A stretch of DNA of 64,000 nucleotides, taken from Candidatus Thiodiazotropha sp. (ex Epidulcina cf. delphinae) (lineage in GTDB: Bacteria; Pseudomonadota; Gammaproteobacteria; Chromatiales; Chromatiaceae). This document shows, piece by piece, positions 26,957 to 34,818 of the stretch (the stretch's first letter is position 1; each line of letters opens with the position of its first letter). The notes beneath the pieces were generated by a model. That model had not been told where the DNA came from, did no database searches, and was given only the letters and a program-made list of their open reading frames with translations. Made by a program: the position numbers and the translations under genes. The DNA lies in assembly GCA_025656455.1 (NCBI GenBank), contig JAHXHS010000003.1, positions 124,001-188,000 on the forward strand, written 5' to 3'.

Positions 26957-28846
26957 ATGCCGCTGATAACCTTGCGCAACCTCCAGCTTAGCTATGGTGA
27001 CGCGCCACTGCTGGACAACGTCGAACTCACCATAGAGAAGGGAGAGCGTATCTCCCTGCTGGGGCGTAACGGTGCGGGGAAGTCGACCCTGATGAAGGTG
27101 ATCCTTGGCGCCCTTTCCCCAGACGATGGCGAACGAGTGGTCAGTAGTGGGGTGCGAATTGCCCATTTGATTCAGGAAGTGCCGGGTGAGATGGCTGGCA
27201 GCGTCTTTGAAGTGGTGGCTGACGGTATCGGCCATCTCGCCGATAAGCTCAAGGCCTACCACCGGATCAGTCATGAGTTGGCAGAGACGGGTGACGAGGG
27301 CCTTCTTCAACCTTTATCAAAGGCGCAACACGATCTCGAGGCGGCCGATGGCTGGCAGCTGGAGCAGCGGGTCGAGACAGTCATCTCCCGGATCGGGCTC
27401 GATGCCGATGCCGAGTTCAGTGAACTCTCCGGTGGACTGAAGCGGCGGGTGCTGCTGGCCCAGGCCCTGGTTACCGAGCCTGAACTGCTGTTGCTCGATG
27501 AGCCCACCAACCATCTCGATATCGAGGCCATTGACTGGATGGAGGAGTTTCTACTCAGCTATGCCGGCGCCATTCTCTTCGTGACCCATGATCGGGTGTT
27601 CCTGAGACGGCTTGCTACCCGTATTCTCGAGCTGGATCGTGGCAGGCTGACTGACTGGCCGGGGGACTATGAGAATTTCCTGCGGCGCAAACAGGAGAGG
27701 CTCAACGCCGAAGCCCAGGCCAATCAGCGTTTTGACAAACGATTGGCCCAAGAAGAGGTGTGGATTCGTCAGGGCATCAAGGCGCGCCGTACACGCAACG
27801 AAGGACGGGTCAGGATGCTGAAAGCGATGCGTGAAGCGCGCAATAAACGCCGTAGCGAGATGGGTAAGGTGCAGATGCATCTCCAGGCGGCGGAAAAATC
27901 GGGCAAACTGGTGGTGGAGGCCGAAGGGATCGGTTATAGCTGGGAAAAGCAACCAGTGATCAGGGATCTCTCCACCACCATTCTGCGTGGTGACCGGGTT
28001 GGCATCATTGGGCCGAATGGTTGCGGAAAAACCACCTTGTTGAATCTGTTGTTGGGACGCCTGCAGCCCGATCAGGGGCAGATTAAATTGGGCACCCATC
28101 TACAGGTTGCCTATTTCGATCAATTGCGCAGTCAACTCAACGAGGAGCTTTCCGTGCAGGACAATGTGGCCGGCGGTAGCGACAAAGTTGAGATCGCCGG
28201 TAAAAGCAAGCATATTATCTCCTACCTGCAGGATTTTCTATTTGCGCCAGAGCGGACGCGGACCCCGGTCAAGGCCCTTTCCGGCGGAGAGCGAAACCGG
28301 CTCCTGTTGGCCAAGCTGTTCACCAAGCCGGCCAATGTGCTGGTGCTCGACGAGCCGACCAACGACCTCGATGTCGAGACCCTGGAGCTGCTGGAAGAGC
28401 TGCTGGTGAATTACCAGGGGACCCTGCTGCTGGTCAGTCACGACCGGGAATTTCTCGACCACTCCGTCACCAGTTGCCTGGTGTTCGAAGGCGATGGGCG
28501 TGTGGTTGAGACAGTCGGTGGTTACAGCGATTGGGAAGCGAGCCGTAAAATCATGTCGCGGCCGGCACAGAATAAGGTCAAGTCTAGGCAAGAGAAGCCG
28601 AAAAAGAAGATAGAGAAGTTGAGTTACAAGGATCAACGGGAACTCGATCAGTTGCCGCAACGGATAGATGAACTGGAGCAGCGATTGGCAGCGCTTCAGG
28701 AGCAGTTGAGCGATCCAGCCCTCTATCAATCATCCGACAGTGAACGGATGAGCCGATTGCAGCAGCAGATGAGTGAGGCGCAACAGAACCTGGACCAGGC
28801 CTATGTACGTTGGGAAAACCTTGAAGCCCTCCAGACGGGGGCGTAA
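26957..28846 (+). CDS. uup: ABC-F family ATPase Uup
   Basis: This 629-residue soluble protein has two ABC modules in tandem. The first has Walker A GRNGAGKST (residues 36-44), signature LSGGLKRRV and Walker B LLLDEPTNHLD. A linker rich in Arg/Lys follows (about 235-305). The second has GPNGCGKTT, LSGGERNR and LVLDEPTNDLD. The C-terminal coiled coil (about 550-629; EKLSYKDQRELDQLPQRIDELEQRLAALQ) is the Uup DNA-binding CTD. There are no membrane segments. ABC-F proteins act on ribosomes, and Uup also influences transposon excision and replication, which is of interest given the repeat-rich context. Confidence 0.95.
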   Translation: MPLITLRNLQLSYGDAPLLDNVELTIEKGERISLLGRNGAGKSTLMKVILGALSPDDGERVVSSGVRIAHLIQEVPGEMAGSVFEVVADGIGHLADKLKAYHRISHELAETGDEGLLQPLSKAQHDLEAADGWQLEQRVETVISRIGLDADAEFSELSGGLKRRVLLAQALVTEPELLLLDEPTNHLDIEAIDWMEEFLLSYAGAILFVTHDRVFLRRLATRILELDRGRLTDWPGDYENFLRRKQERLNAEAQANQRFDKRLAQEEVWIRQGIKARRTRNEGRVRMLKAMREARNKRRSEMGKVQMHLQAAEKSGKLVVEAEGIGYSWEKQPVIRDLSTTILRGDRVGIIGPNGCGKTTLLNLLLGRLQPDQGQIKLGTHLQVAYFDQLRSQLNEELSVQDNVAGGSDKVEIAGKSKHIISYLQDFLFAPERTRTPVKALSGGERNRLLLAKLFTKPANVLVLDEPTNDLDVETLELLEELLVNYQGTLLLVSHDREFLDHSVTSCLVFEGDGRVVETVGGYSDWEASRKIMSRPAQNKVKSRQEKPKKKIEKLSYKDQRELDQLPQRIDELEQRLAALQEQLSDPALYQSSDSERMSRLQQQMSEAQQNLDQAYVRWENLEALQTGA

Positions 28847-29273
28847 AAGAGCCTTTTTTTCGATCGTTTTGGCAACTTGTCTGCCGATGACAGAGATGGC
28901 GATGGGGGGCGCCAGTTGTGTGGTGGCCAAGCGGCAGGGCGACTCGTTGGCCATCGAGTGGGTGGCGACATCCCAGGACAGTGCTGAGTCGGCCATGCGC
29001 AAGGCCGAGCAGAGGCTGCTCGATCAAGGCTATCGAAAGCGGGGGCAGGATGTCCATGCCCAGGCCAGCAGTGAACTGTCCCACGCCTATGTGGCGATAA
29101 TCAAAACCGAGTACACCGCAGCCAGGGGTAAGGTCCGCACCAGTTACGGCTGCGGTTTCAGCGGCCGTTCTGCCCGAGGGGCGGAGCAGGCGGCTGTGTA
29201 TGATCTGCGCAATTACTCTTGGGGGTGGAAGGCGGAGTATGGGTATCGGGTGGTGGAGGCGTTTTGGTATTAG
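28821..29273 (+). CDS. Hypothetical exported protein
   Basis: The frame is open from 28773, but a TTG at 28821 gives a plausible signal peptide (RRGRKRAFFSIVLATCLPMTEMAMG) and avoids most of the overlap with uup (26 bases remain). The mature part of about 120 residues contains SAMRKAEQRLLDQGYRKRG, YVAIIKTEY and SYGCGFSGRSARGAEQAAVYDLRNYSWGWKAEYGYRVVEAF, with repeated aromatic and Gly residues. This resembles a small periplasmic domain of unknown function (DUF4189-like appearance, not secure). The start is uncertain. Confidence 0.6.
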   Translation: MKPSRRGRKRAFFSIVLATCLPMTEMAMGGASCVVAKRQGDSLAIEWVATSQDSAESAMRKAEQRLLDQGYRKRGQDVHAQASSELSHAYVAIIKTEYTAARGKVRTSYGCGFSGRSARGAEQAAVYDLRNYSWGWKAEYGYRVVEAFWY

Positions 29274-29329
29274 TTTTGAGTTATGAGTTTTGAATTTTGA
29301 GTTGAGGTGTTCGCTTCGCTCACGAGTTA

Positions 29330-29592
29330 TTTGTAACTCAAGTTTCGGAGTTCATCTTGTTCCCATGTTCTACGAGTTTCGTAGGGTGCGGCCCTGCCGC
29401 ACCGTAACTTGAAGCCCTGGAACCCAAGGTATTGGGTCAGGGGGCTGCGAAGTGAAGAAATCCGTCATAGCAAACAAGAGCGCAACCCAGCATGGTGCGG
29501 CAGGGCCGCACCCTACGCCCTGTTCACATTGTACGGTCCCACATAGAACATGGGAACGCGTTAAATTTGAACTCCGAAACTTGAGTTGTAAT
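29330..29592. repeat. Large palindromic element (copy K)
   Basis: The outer arms TTGTAACTCAAGTTTCGGAG (29331-29350) and the complementary right arm ending at 29592 enclose a second inverted pair, GTAGGGTGCGGCCCTGCCGC (about 29381-29400), with its complement near 29481-29510. The centre (29407-29460) has hairpin ACCCA/TGGGT and resembles a diverged core. It follows a low-complexity gagttttgaattttgag stretch. There is no gene between 29274 and 29768. Confidence 0.7.
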
Positions 29593-29714
29593 AAAGCTAG
29601 ATGTGATCAGACAAAATTGGAGAGGTAGTTTCAATCTCATCTGACAGCAATGCGACTAAAGGAGACGTCTGAAGAATGTACCGTAAATCATAGCATTATC
29701 TATTAGAGCGGACA

Positions 29715-29758
29715 TTCAACAGTGATATTGACGCCCCTGTCTCGTTATTCATTTTTAT
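29715..29758. repeat. Direct repeat copy 1 downstream of orphan membrane gene
   Basis: AACAGTGATATTGACGCC, then TGTCTCGTTATTCATTTT. A second copy is at about 30730-30770. Each copy lies just 3' of a minus-strand orphan gene (29769 and 30818), the layout expected of a recombination site trailing a gene cassette. On the minus strand it ends GTTGAAT, which fits the attC end pattern GTTRRRY. Confidence 0.55.
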
Positions 29759-29768
29759 GAAAACACCC

Positions 29769-30086
29769 TTATTTAATAAATGTAAAGATTAATCCAACTG
29801 CCATAAGCCAATAACCAAGTCGATAAAGATTTGCCATATTCTCTGTGAGCTTTTTGGTGCCAAAGCTGATCCATCTCCCGTTGGAAATGGTTGATATCTT
29901 AGAAACAAGAAATAAGGCAAATCCAACTAAGCAGATTATAAAGGCATAAGGGTGATAAACTTCCCCCCTAATAATGTTCTGGATAGTGATAAATATGACA
30001 GGAATTATAACCAGGAATACCAAAGCCGTTTTTGCGAAATGGCTCAATTCATTTTCGGTAAAGGCTTTATTATTCCACATTGACAT
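29769..30086 (-). CDS. Orphan small membrane protein
   Basis: From the ATG at 30086 (MSMWNNKAFTENELSHFAKTALVFL), preceded by GGGGAA, this is 105 residues with three hydrophobic segments (about 18-36, 47-64 and 85-102). No family is recognised. Codons are strongly A/T-rich compared with uup, consistent with foreign origin. It is one of three small membrane-protein genes on the minus strand in an accessory island. Confidence 0.6.
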   Translation of the reverse strand: MSMWNNKAFTENELSHFAKTALVFLVIIPVIFITIQNIIRGEVYHPYAFIICLVGFALFLVSKISTISNGRWISFGTKKLTENMANLYRLGYWLMAVGLIFTFIK

Positions 30087-30402
30087 GGCGACATTCCCCA
30101 ATTTTCATTTCATAACGAGGCTGTAGAAAAAACCCAAAGTCAAATGCAGAATGGAATATTTTCCAAGGTGCACATATAGGAAGCCGCGCAAATCACTCAG
30201 AGCCTTTGTGGGCACTTTAAACAAAATTTGAGGGCTTTGAATAGAATTTACACTCATCGGCCGGCACACAAAGTCGATTTCCGTGAATTTCCCGTTTTTG
30301 GGGTTTTTCTATAGCCCTAACTTTTACATATGGGGCGCGTAGCGAAGGGTCCCGGTAAGCGACAGCGAACGACATGATGTGCTTGTTATGAATGCTCATG
30401 TC
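30087..30402. other. Gap in the orphan-gene island with attC-like segment
   Basis: On the minus strand the stop of the 30403 gene is followed within 15 bases by CATAACAAGCACATCATGTC, then TCGTTCGCTGTCGC, and then AAAGTTAGGGC about 80 bases from its start. The spacing and end sequences (TAACAAG ... GTTAGGG) resemble integron attC sites, but the simple palindromic core is weak. No gene is seen. Confidence 0.35.
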
Positions 30403-30729
30403 TTAGTACCCATATCCTGCTACTGACATTCCCATCCAGCCAGAAAAGAACAAAGCAAACCCACCAACTACCGCATAAACAGCAAGTGCAATCAGTTTTA
30501 ATAATTGATTTTCACTCAGAGCCCTAAAAAAAACTGTCGCCCCAACAATTAACGAAAGAATCGATCCATATGCAACTGATCCCTCTGCAAGGTTTCGAGG
30601 TGGGCGTGCATCGATCAGTGACTCCCAGGCCGCAAAGAAATAGCCAATAAATAGGGGTGCCCAGAGCGGCGCCAAGACTGCCGAGACCCTCAAGAAGATA
30701 GAAGTAATAGATCCTTCCTTTTTATTCAT
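30403..30729 (-). CDS. Orphan small membrane protein
   Basis: This 108-residue protein is MNKKEGSITSIFLRVSAVLA..., with three hydrophobic segments (about 12-34, 51-68 and 79-105) and a Gly-rich C-terminus (FSGWMGMSVAGYGY). No family is recognised. GGAAGG lies upstream of the ATG. It is preceded by the direct repeat at 30730-30770. Confidence 0.6.
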   Translation of the reverse strand: MNKKEGSITSIFLRVSAVLAPLWAPLFIGYFFAAWESLIDARPPRNLAEGSVAYGSILSLIVGATVFFRALSENQLLKLIALAVYAVVGGFALFFSGWMGMSVAGYGY

Positions 30730-30770
30730 AACAGTGATATTAACGAGGCCTCTTGTCTCGTTATTAATTT
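30730..30770. repeat. Direct repeat copy 2
   Basis: AACAGTGATATTAACGAGGC, then TGTCTCGTTATTAATTTT. It matches the repeat at 29715-29758 over about 40 bases, with an insertion. The inner TAACGAG/CTCGTTA can form a seven-bp hairpin. Confidence 0.55.
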
Positions 30771-30817
30771 TTTAGGGCTGACATAATAAATCTTGTGGCT
30801 CATGTGTAGTGTGATAT

Positions 30818-31042
30818 TCATTGAACCAAGCGTGACACCAATAACAAGAATAATGCTGTGCATGCAGCGGAAAACAAACCAAATAGCACACCAAGGATTT
30901 GAGCCTTATAGCCATAAATAGTTATATCCCTAAATATTTTTACTTCTCTTTTTGAAAATGCTCTTATTGTTGCAACAAAGCCCCCTATTGCGCCCCATGC
31001 CAATAAAACCAAAACAAACAATAGCGGTATAAGTGCACCCAT
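30818..31042 (-). CDS. Orphan small membrane protein
   Basis: This 74-residue protein is MGALIPLLFVLVLLAWGAIGG..., with two hydrophobic segments (about 3-25 and 47-70) separated by a basic loop (RAFSKREVKIFRD). No family is recognised. It is A/T-rich. Its promoter region was probably disturbed by the neighbouring transposase element, whose left end lies only about 45 bases away. Confidence 0.55.
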   Translation of the reverse strand: MGALIPLLFVLVLLAWGAIGGFVATIRAFSKREVKIFRDITIYGYKAQILGVLFGLFSAACTALFLLLVSRLVQ

Positions 31043-31086
31043 TACTATTATGACACCTATTTTTGTTAATCACTAATGGCCAAAAC

Positions 31087-31105
31087 CGGGACACCCAATA
31101 ATTGA
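31087..31105. repeat. Left terminal repeat of the RAYT element
   Basis: CGGGACACCCAATAATTGA is the inverse of the ATTGGGTGTCC motif found twice downstream of the transposase gene (32422-32432 and 32650-32660). Together they give inverted ends around the gene. Confidence 0.6.
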
Positions 31106-31170
31106 AATCAACTTTAACATGAGTTAGAGTGGCTTGCATACGGACAGACCAAAACCCAAGGAGAGGGCTC

Positions 31171-32193
31171 ATGACAACACCCCGCAAAAGTCAGATCTGC
31201 TTGGAAGAAACCCCCTACTACCATTGCGTATCCCGCTGCGTCCGCCGCGCCTTCTTGTGTGGCGAAGATCAGTTCTCGGGACGCAATTATGCGCACCGCA
31301 GGGATTGGGTTGTCGAGCGGCTCAAACAGCTCACGGCGGTCTTCGCCATTGATATCTGCGCCTATGCGGTGATGCACAACCATACCCATACCGTGGTGCG
31401 CGTTGACAAGCCGCAGGCCCTAGCATGGACTCATGAGGAAGTGATAGCGCGCTGGACCGCTCTCTACCAGCCTACCCCACTGGTCGCCCGTCTGCTCGCC
31501 GGCGTCAGGCTGACAGCGGCGGAGCGCGAGGTGATCTCAGCCGATATCGAGACCTGGCGGCACAGGCTCTATGACATCAGCTGGTTCATGCGCAACCTGA
31601 ATGAAACCATTGCCCGAAGGGCCAATGAAGAGGATGGCTGTACCGGGCGATTCTGGGAAGGCCGCTTTAAAAGTCAGGCCTTGCTCGATGAAGCAGCCCT
31701 GTTGACCTGTATGAGCTATGTGGATCTCAATCCGGTTCGAGCCGGGATCGCAGAGACCCCGGAAGGGTCAGACTACACCTCAATTCAAGAGCGTATTAAC
31801 TATTTTCACCGGATACAGCGTCAAACCGATCACACAACCGATAAGACACCGCCCACACCAAAAGGGCTGCTCCCATTCATCGGCGGGGAACGCATCGACA
31901 AACTCCAGGGGCTGCCCTTCAGCCTCATAGATTACCTCCAACTGACCGACTGGACAGGCCGGGCGATACGCCATGACAAGTCAGGCGCCATACCCGGCCA
32001 CCTGACGCCCATCCTGGAACGATTGAACATCGACCCAGATGCCTGGCTGGATACGGTGCGTGATTATGGCAGACGCTACTACCGTGTCGTCGGCACCAGG
32101 GAGGCGATCAAGCAATACAGCCAGGCCCTGGGCAGGAAATGGCTGTGTGTGACCGGTGCCTCCCTGCAGTTGTATCGTTACGCGCCTTGCTGA
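31171..32193 (+). CDS. REP-associated (IS200/Y1-type) tyrosine transposase
   Basis: This 340-residue protein starts at the ATG after AGGAGAGGG. It opens with PYYHCVSRCVRRAFLCGED and carries the HUH motif in YAVMHNHTHTVVRVD and the RFWEGRFKSQ block typical of RAYT / IS200-like proteins. The extended C-terminal region (about 220-340) is the part that binds palindromic DNA in characterised RAYTs. These enzymes nick single-stranded DNA at hairpins and are thought to mobilise REP/BIME palindromes. The gene is intact, and it is flanked on the left by GGGACACCCAAT and on the right by two ATTGGGTGTCC copies. It is a natural candidate to act on the palindromic repeats of this genome, though a direct link is not shown. 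Confidence 0.88.
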   Translation: MTTPRKSQICLEETPYYHCVSRCVRRAFLCGEDQFSGRNYAHRRDWVVERLKQLTAVFAIDICAYAVMHNHTHTVVRVDKPQALAWTHEEVIARWTALYQPTPLVARLLAGVRLTAAEREVISADIETWRHRLYDISWFMRNLNETIARRANEEDGCTGRFWEGRFKSQALLDEAALLTCMSYVDLNPVRAGIAETPEGSDYTSIQERINYFHRIQRQTDHTTDKTPPTPKGLLPFIGGERIDKLQGLPFSLIDYLQLTDWTGRAIRHDKSGAIPGHLTPILERLNIDPDAWLDTVRDYGRRYYRVVGTREAIKQYSQALGRKWLCVTGASLQLYRYAPC

Positions 32194-32227
32194 CCAACAT
32201 TCCAGGTTAGACGTCCAAACCGTCTCA

Positions 32228-32681
32228 AGCTGGCTGATGGTTTTACCCTCAGCCGGTATTGCTATGTTTCCAGTACAGAAAATCCCTGCTAATCCCGCTT
32301 CTCAAAACTGAACGCGTCGTGAAAATTGTGTTTGGCTACTCATTGTAGTGCGCCAATACACTCGTAATGACTTGTCTATCCCGGCTTGAGTCCATGTAGG
32401 ACAGATTTTTAAAATATAAATATTGGGTGTCCTAGTTTATTCTAGTTTATTATGAGCTGGCTGATGGTTTTTATCCTCAGCCGGTATTGCTATGTTTCCA
32501 GTACAGAAAATTCTTGCTAATCCCGCTTCTCAAAACTGAACGCGTCGTGAAAATTATGTTTGGCTGCACATTGTAGTGCGCCAATACACTCATAATGACT
32601 TGTCTATCCCGACTTGAGTCCATGTTGGACAGATTTTTAAAATGTAAATATTGGGTGTCCTGGTTTACCCTGGTTTACCTG
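32228..32681. repeat. 227-bp tandem duplication behind the transposase gene
   Basis: Copy 1 (32228-32454) and copy 2 (32455-32681) are about 95% identical, starting AGCTGGCTGATGG and ending TATTGGGTGTCCTRGTTTA. A small palindrome (CTGGCTGATGG...CCTCAGCCGG) opens each copy. The copies contain no ORF of note. Two consecutive right ends could arise by repeated one-ended transposition or by slippage. Copy 2 runs into the 3' end of the minus-strand gene at 32637. Confidence 0.9.
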
Positions 32682-33434
32682 GTTAGAGACCCGCCCTTCC
32701 CGATTAGATTCATTTTTCCGCTCAAGGTAAAACCTCCGAACAAGCGACGACGGCAAAAATATATAACTGTCTTCGTCTTTTTTCCAAAGAAGAAAATACT
32801 TATCGTAACTTCTCAGGAGAACCCCAGAAACAGTTTCATTCTGCAACTCGAAAGTATGTTGCCTTTCATTCTTAACCGAAGATTCCGCGCTTATCGCCCC
32901 GAAGAAGAATACGATCATCATCACGCCTGGAACCCATTTTGAAAGGGTGTAAAATTCTTCGGTAGTACGCTTCTGTATTCGCGCATGCCCAAAGAACCAT
33001 GAATGCAAGATAAGCCAAACGCATGGCGTTGATATAGCCCAGTATTTCAGCGGTACTACAATATCCTTGAATAGAAAAAGCGTTGATGGTAACAGTGCGA
33101 GCGCAGCCCACAGATACAATGGCGATCTTCTAAACCAGTACGTAAAACGTGGAAACGGAGATGATTGCACTATCTCCTCTTCAGTCAAGCCGCCTTCAAT
33201 CCTTGTATTAATTAGCTCATATATAAAAACGATAAACATGGCGATTAGCAGATAAGGTAACCATACTAGCGAACTCCTAACATGATCCGCTAATGTTGTC
33301 GGCACCTCACTTAGAGAAACACCAACAAATAGGAGATAACCAAAATCATACGTAACGGAAAGCACAATAGCTGATGCCGTAAAGATGCTCAGCAGCGTAG
33401 CCCATGATTCTGTCAAGTCTTTTAGTGCCAACAC
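32637..33434 (-). CDS. Hypothetical membrane protein
   Basis: This 265-residue protein has five or so hydrophobic segments (about 14-38, 58-72, 105-122, 128-146 and 168-184) and a soluble C-terminal domain (about 190-245). YDFGYLLFVGVSLSEVPTTLADHVRSSLVWLPYLLI is a pattern I have seen in uncharacterised membrane proteins of scattered bacteria. The last 15 residues or so (QVNQGKPGHPIFTF) are encoded by the end of the 227-bp repeat, so the native C-terminus was probably replaced when the element arrived. An attC-like hairpin lies 20-70 bases upstream of the start. Confidence 0.7.
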   Translation of the reverse strand: MLALKDLTESWATLLSIFTASAIVLSVTYDFGYLLFVGVSLSEVPTTLADHVRSSLVWLPYLLIAMFIVFIYELINTRIEGGLTEEEIVQSSPFPRFTYWFRRSPLYLWAALALLPSTLFLFKDIVVPLKYWAISTPCVWLILHSWFFGHARIQKRTTEEFYTLSKWVPGVMMIVFFFGAISAESSVKNERQHTFELQNETVSGVLLRSYDKYFLLWKKDEDSYIFLPSSLVRRFYLERKNESNREGRVSNQVNQGKPGHPIFTF

Positions 33435-33449
33435 GTTTCCTTTTTAAAT

Positions 33450-33508
33450 CTAACAGTTAAGCATTTATCCGCCGTGCGCAGCATGGCGGATAAATGCCCG
33501 TTGGACTA
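33450..33508 (-). other. attC-like hairpin site
   Basis: On the minus strand this reads GTCCAAC, then GG, then stem GCATTTATCCGCC / GGCGGATAAATGC (13 bp, perfect, 11-nt loop), then TTAACT, then GTTAGAT. The ends fit the attC consensus boxes RYYYAAC and GTTRRRY, the spacer asymmetry (2 against 6 nt) is attC-like, and a gene starts about 15 bases after GTTAGAT, as in integron cassettes. Against this: no extrahelical base is seen in the stem and no intI gene is in the window. A plain intergenic hairpin is the alternative. Confidence 0.4.
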
Positions 33509-33790
33509 TACCGCCCATCAGTGCCTGACGACGCTTATTTAATAAGAAATTGTTTTCGACAGATCTGCCAAGGAAGGGGCGGCCAAGCCTGTCACCACCG
33601 GATGATGGCGCCTGATTTGCCGGTCTGGGGCGTGTGAGGGTGACTCCTTGGCCCATGTTGGCCTCCCTATCGCTTTGAATTCACCCGATAATAGCGGTTT
33701 TTTTGCCTTCATGTCGAGTGCTTCCCTCGGGTCTGGGTAACCCGATCATGCTCGGTACAGGTTTTTGGCTCAGTGATTCGGCTGAGTCCC

Positions 33791-34110
33791 TCAACCACCT
33801 TTCCATCTTGCGGGGGAGCGTTCGCCGACCACCTTGAGATGCCCTGAGCGACACTTGGGACAGGGGTAGCCGTTGAGGCCTGTTTCTGCTGCCTCTGCGT
33901 TTACCTGGGACGCTTCACTCGCGGTATTGAGTAACCGCCGGATGAGCGATAGCTTTTTAGCTCGACAACGGTTGGCGAGAAAGCCGTAGTGACGGATGCG
34001 CATCAATCCCTTGGACAGGATGTGTTGCAGGAAGCGGCGGATGAATTCCTCGGCGCTCAACCGCATGACCATCCAGCGGATGTGTTCGTCGATAGTGTCC
34101 CAGTTGTTGA
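33791..34110 (-). pseudogene. IS91-family transposase, C-terminal remnant
   Basis: The frame encodes WMVMRLSAEEFIRRFLQHILSKGLMRIRHYGFLANRCRAKKLSLIRRLL and then a C-terminal zinc-ribbon-like CPKCRSGHL. This is the characteristic end of IS91-type Y2 transposases (normally about 400 residues). The catalytic HUH and two-Tyr regions are missing. It directly follows the integrase fragment at 34138, so a deletion removed the end of the integrase gene and the first two thirds of the transposase. Confidence 0.8.
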
Positions 34111-34137
34111 TGCAAGATCCTTTGCAGGGTCAGTGGG

Positions 34138-34530
34138 TTAGACATGATTCACCGCCAAGGCGCCAATCAGGTCACGGGTGGCGCCTTTGCCTTGCTGAAC
34201 ACGCAGCAGTTGGCGCTCGCCATCGATGTGGCGTATCTTTAGATTGATCAGTTCGCTCACCCGCAGGCGGCAGCCATAGCAGGTCAACAGCATCGTGTGA
34301 TGTTTGAGGTTGCTGCAGCTGTTGATCAGCCTTCCCACTTCGCTTCGTGTCAGCAGTTCTGGTATCTGCTGTTTGCGTTTGGGATGGACGATCGGTATAT
34401 CAAAAGGCTGCTGCAAGACCTGAATAAAGAGGAAACGGATGGCATTGAGATATAGCCTGCAGCTGGCCCAGGCCAGTTGTCGCTCTTTAACCAGATAAAG
34501 GAAGTAAGCCTGGATTTGTTCGACACTCAA
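34138..34530 (-). pseudogene. IS91-associated tyrosine recombinase, truncated
   Basis: The 130-codon frame contains a SAM-like N-terminal domain (MSVEQIQAYFLYLVKERQLAWASCRLYLNAIRFLFIQVL) and the start of the catalytic domain (LTRSEVGRLINSCSNLKHHTMLLTCYGCRLRVSELINLKIRHID; the first catalytic Arg is in CRLRVSEL). The later H-x-x-R and Tyr are lost. IS91-family elements commonly carry such an integrase upstream of the Y2 transposase, so both fragments are one decayed element. Confidence 0.8.
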
Positions 34531-34535
34531 CTCGT

Positions 34536-34799
34536 CCGGTGAACGGCGATGACAAGGGCAAGGTCTACACTTGCTGCACCTTCACCGGAAGTTTCAAGGG
34601 GTTATACGGGAATTTCATGGAGCACCCTGGCGGCTTCCGGGGGTTGTGGGAGGAGGCCTGCGCCTGGCGGAAAAATCTGCTGGCATCCGAATATTGCAAC
34701 TGTTCCTGTCTCTATAGGGACAGAAACCACGCCATGAACGAACTGATCGATGGGGTTCAGGAAGCAGGCCCGGGGCACATCCACAAGGAGTTTATCTGA
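34536..34799 (+). pseudogene. C-terminal fragment, possibly of a radical-SAM/SPASM protein
   Basis: A frame without its own start runs from the IS91 junction: DDKGKVYTCCTFTGS, then YGNFMEHPGGFRGLWEEA and LASEYCNCSCLYRDRNHAMNELID. The clustered cysteines and the pattern GKVYTCC ... GN ... FRGLW ... C-x-C-x-C resemble the auxiliary-cluster (SPASM) tail of radical-SAM maturases. The assignment is tentative. The 5' part was lost at the IS91 remnant. Confidence 0.4.
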
Positions 34800-34818
34800 C
34801 CAAAGGATACCGAGGAAC

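Noticed and set aside
32228..32681. CRISPR array
   Set aside because: There are only two units of 227 bp in direct tandem, no short repeat-spacer pattern and no cas genes.
33465..33656. 63-codon minus-strand frame between the attC-like hairpin and the IS91 remnant
   Set aside because: It includes the hairpin itself, has no ribosome-binding site and low-complexity Arg/Gly composition.
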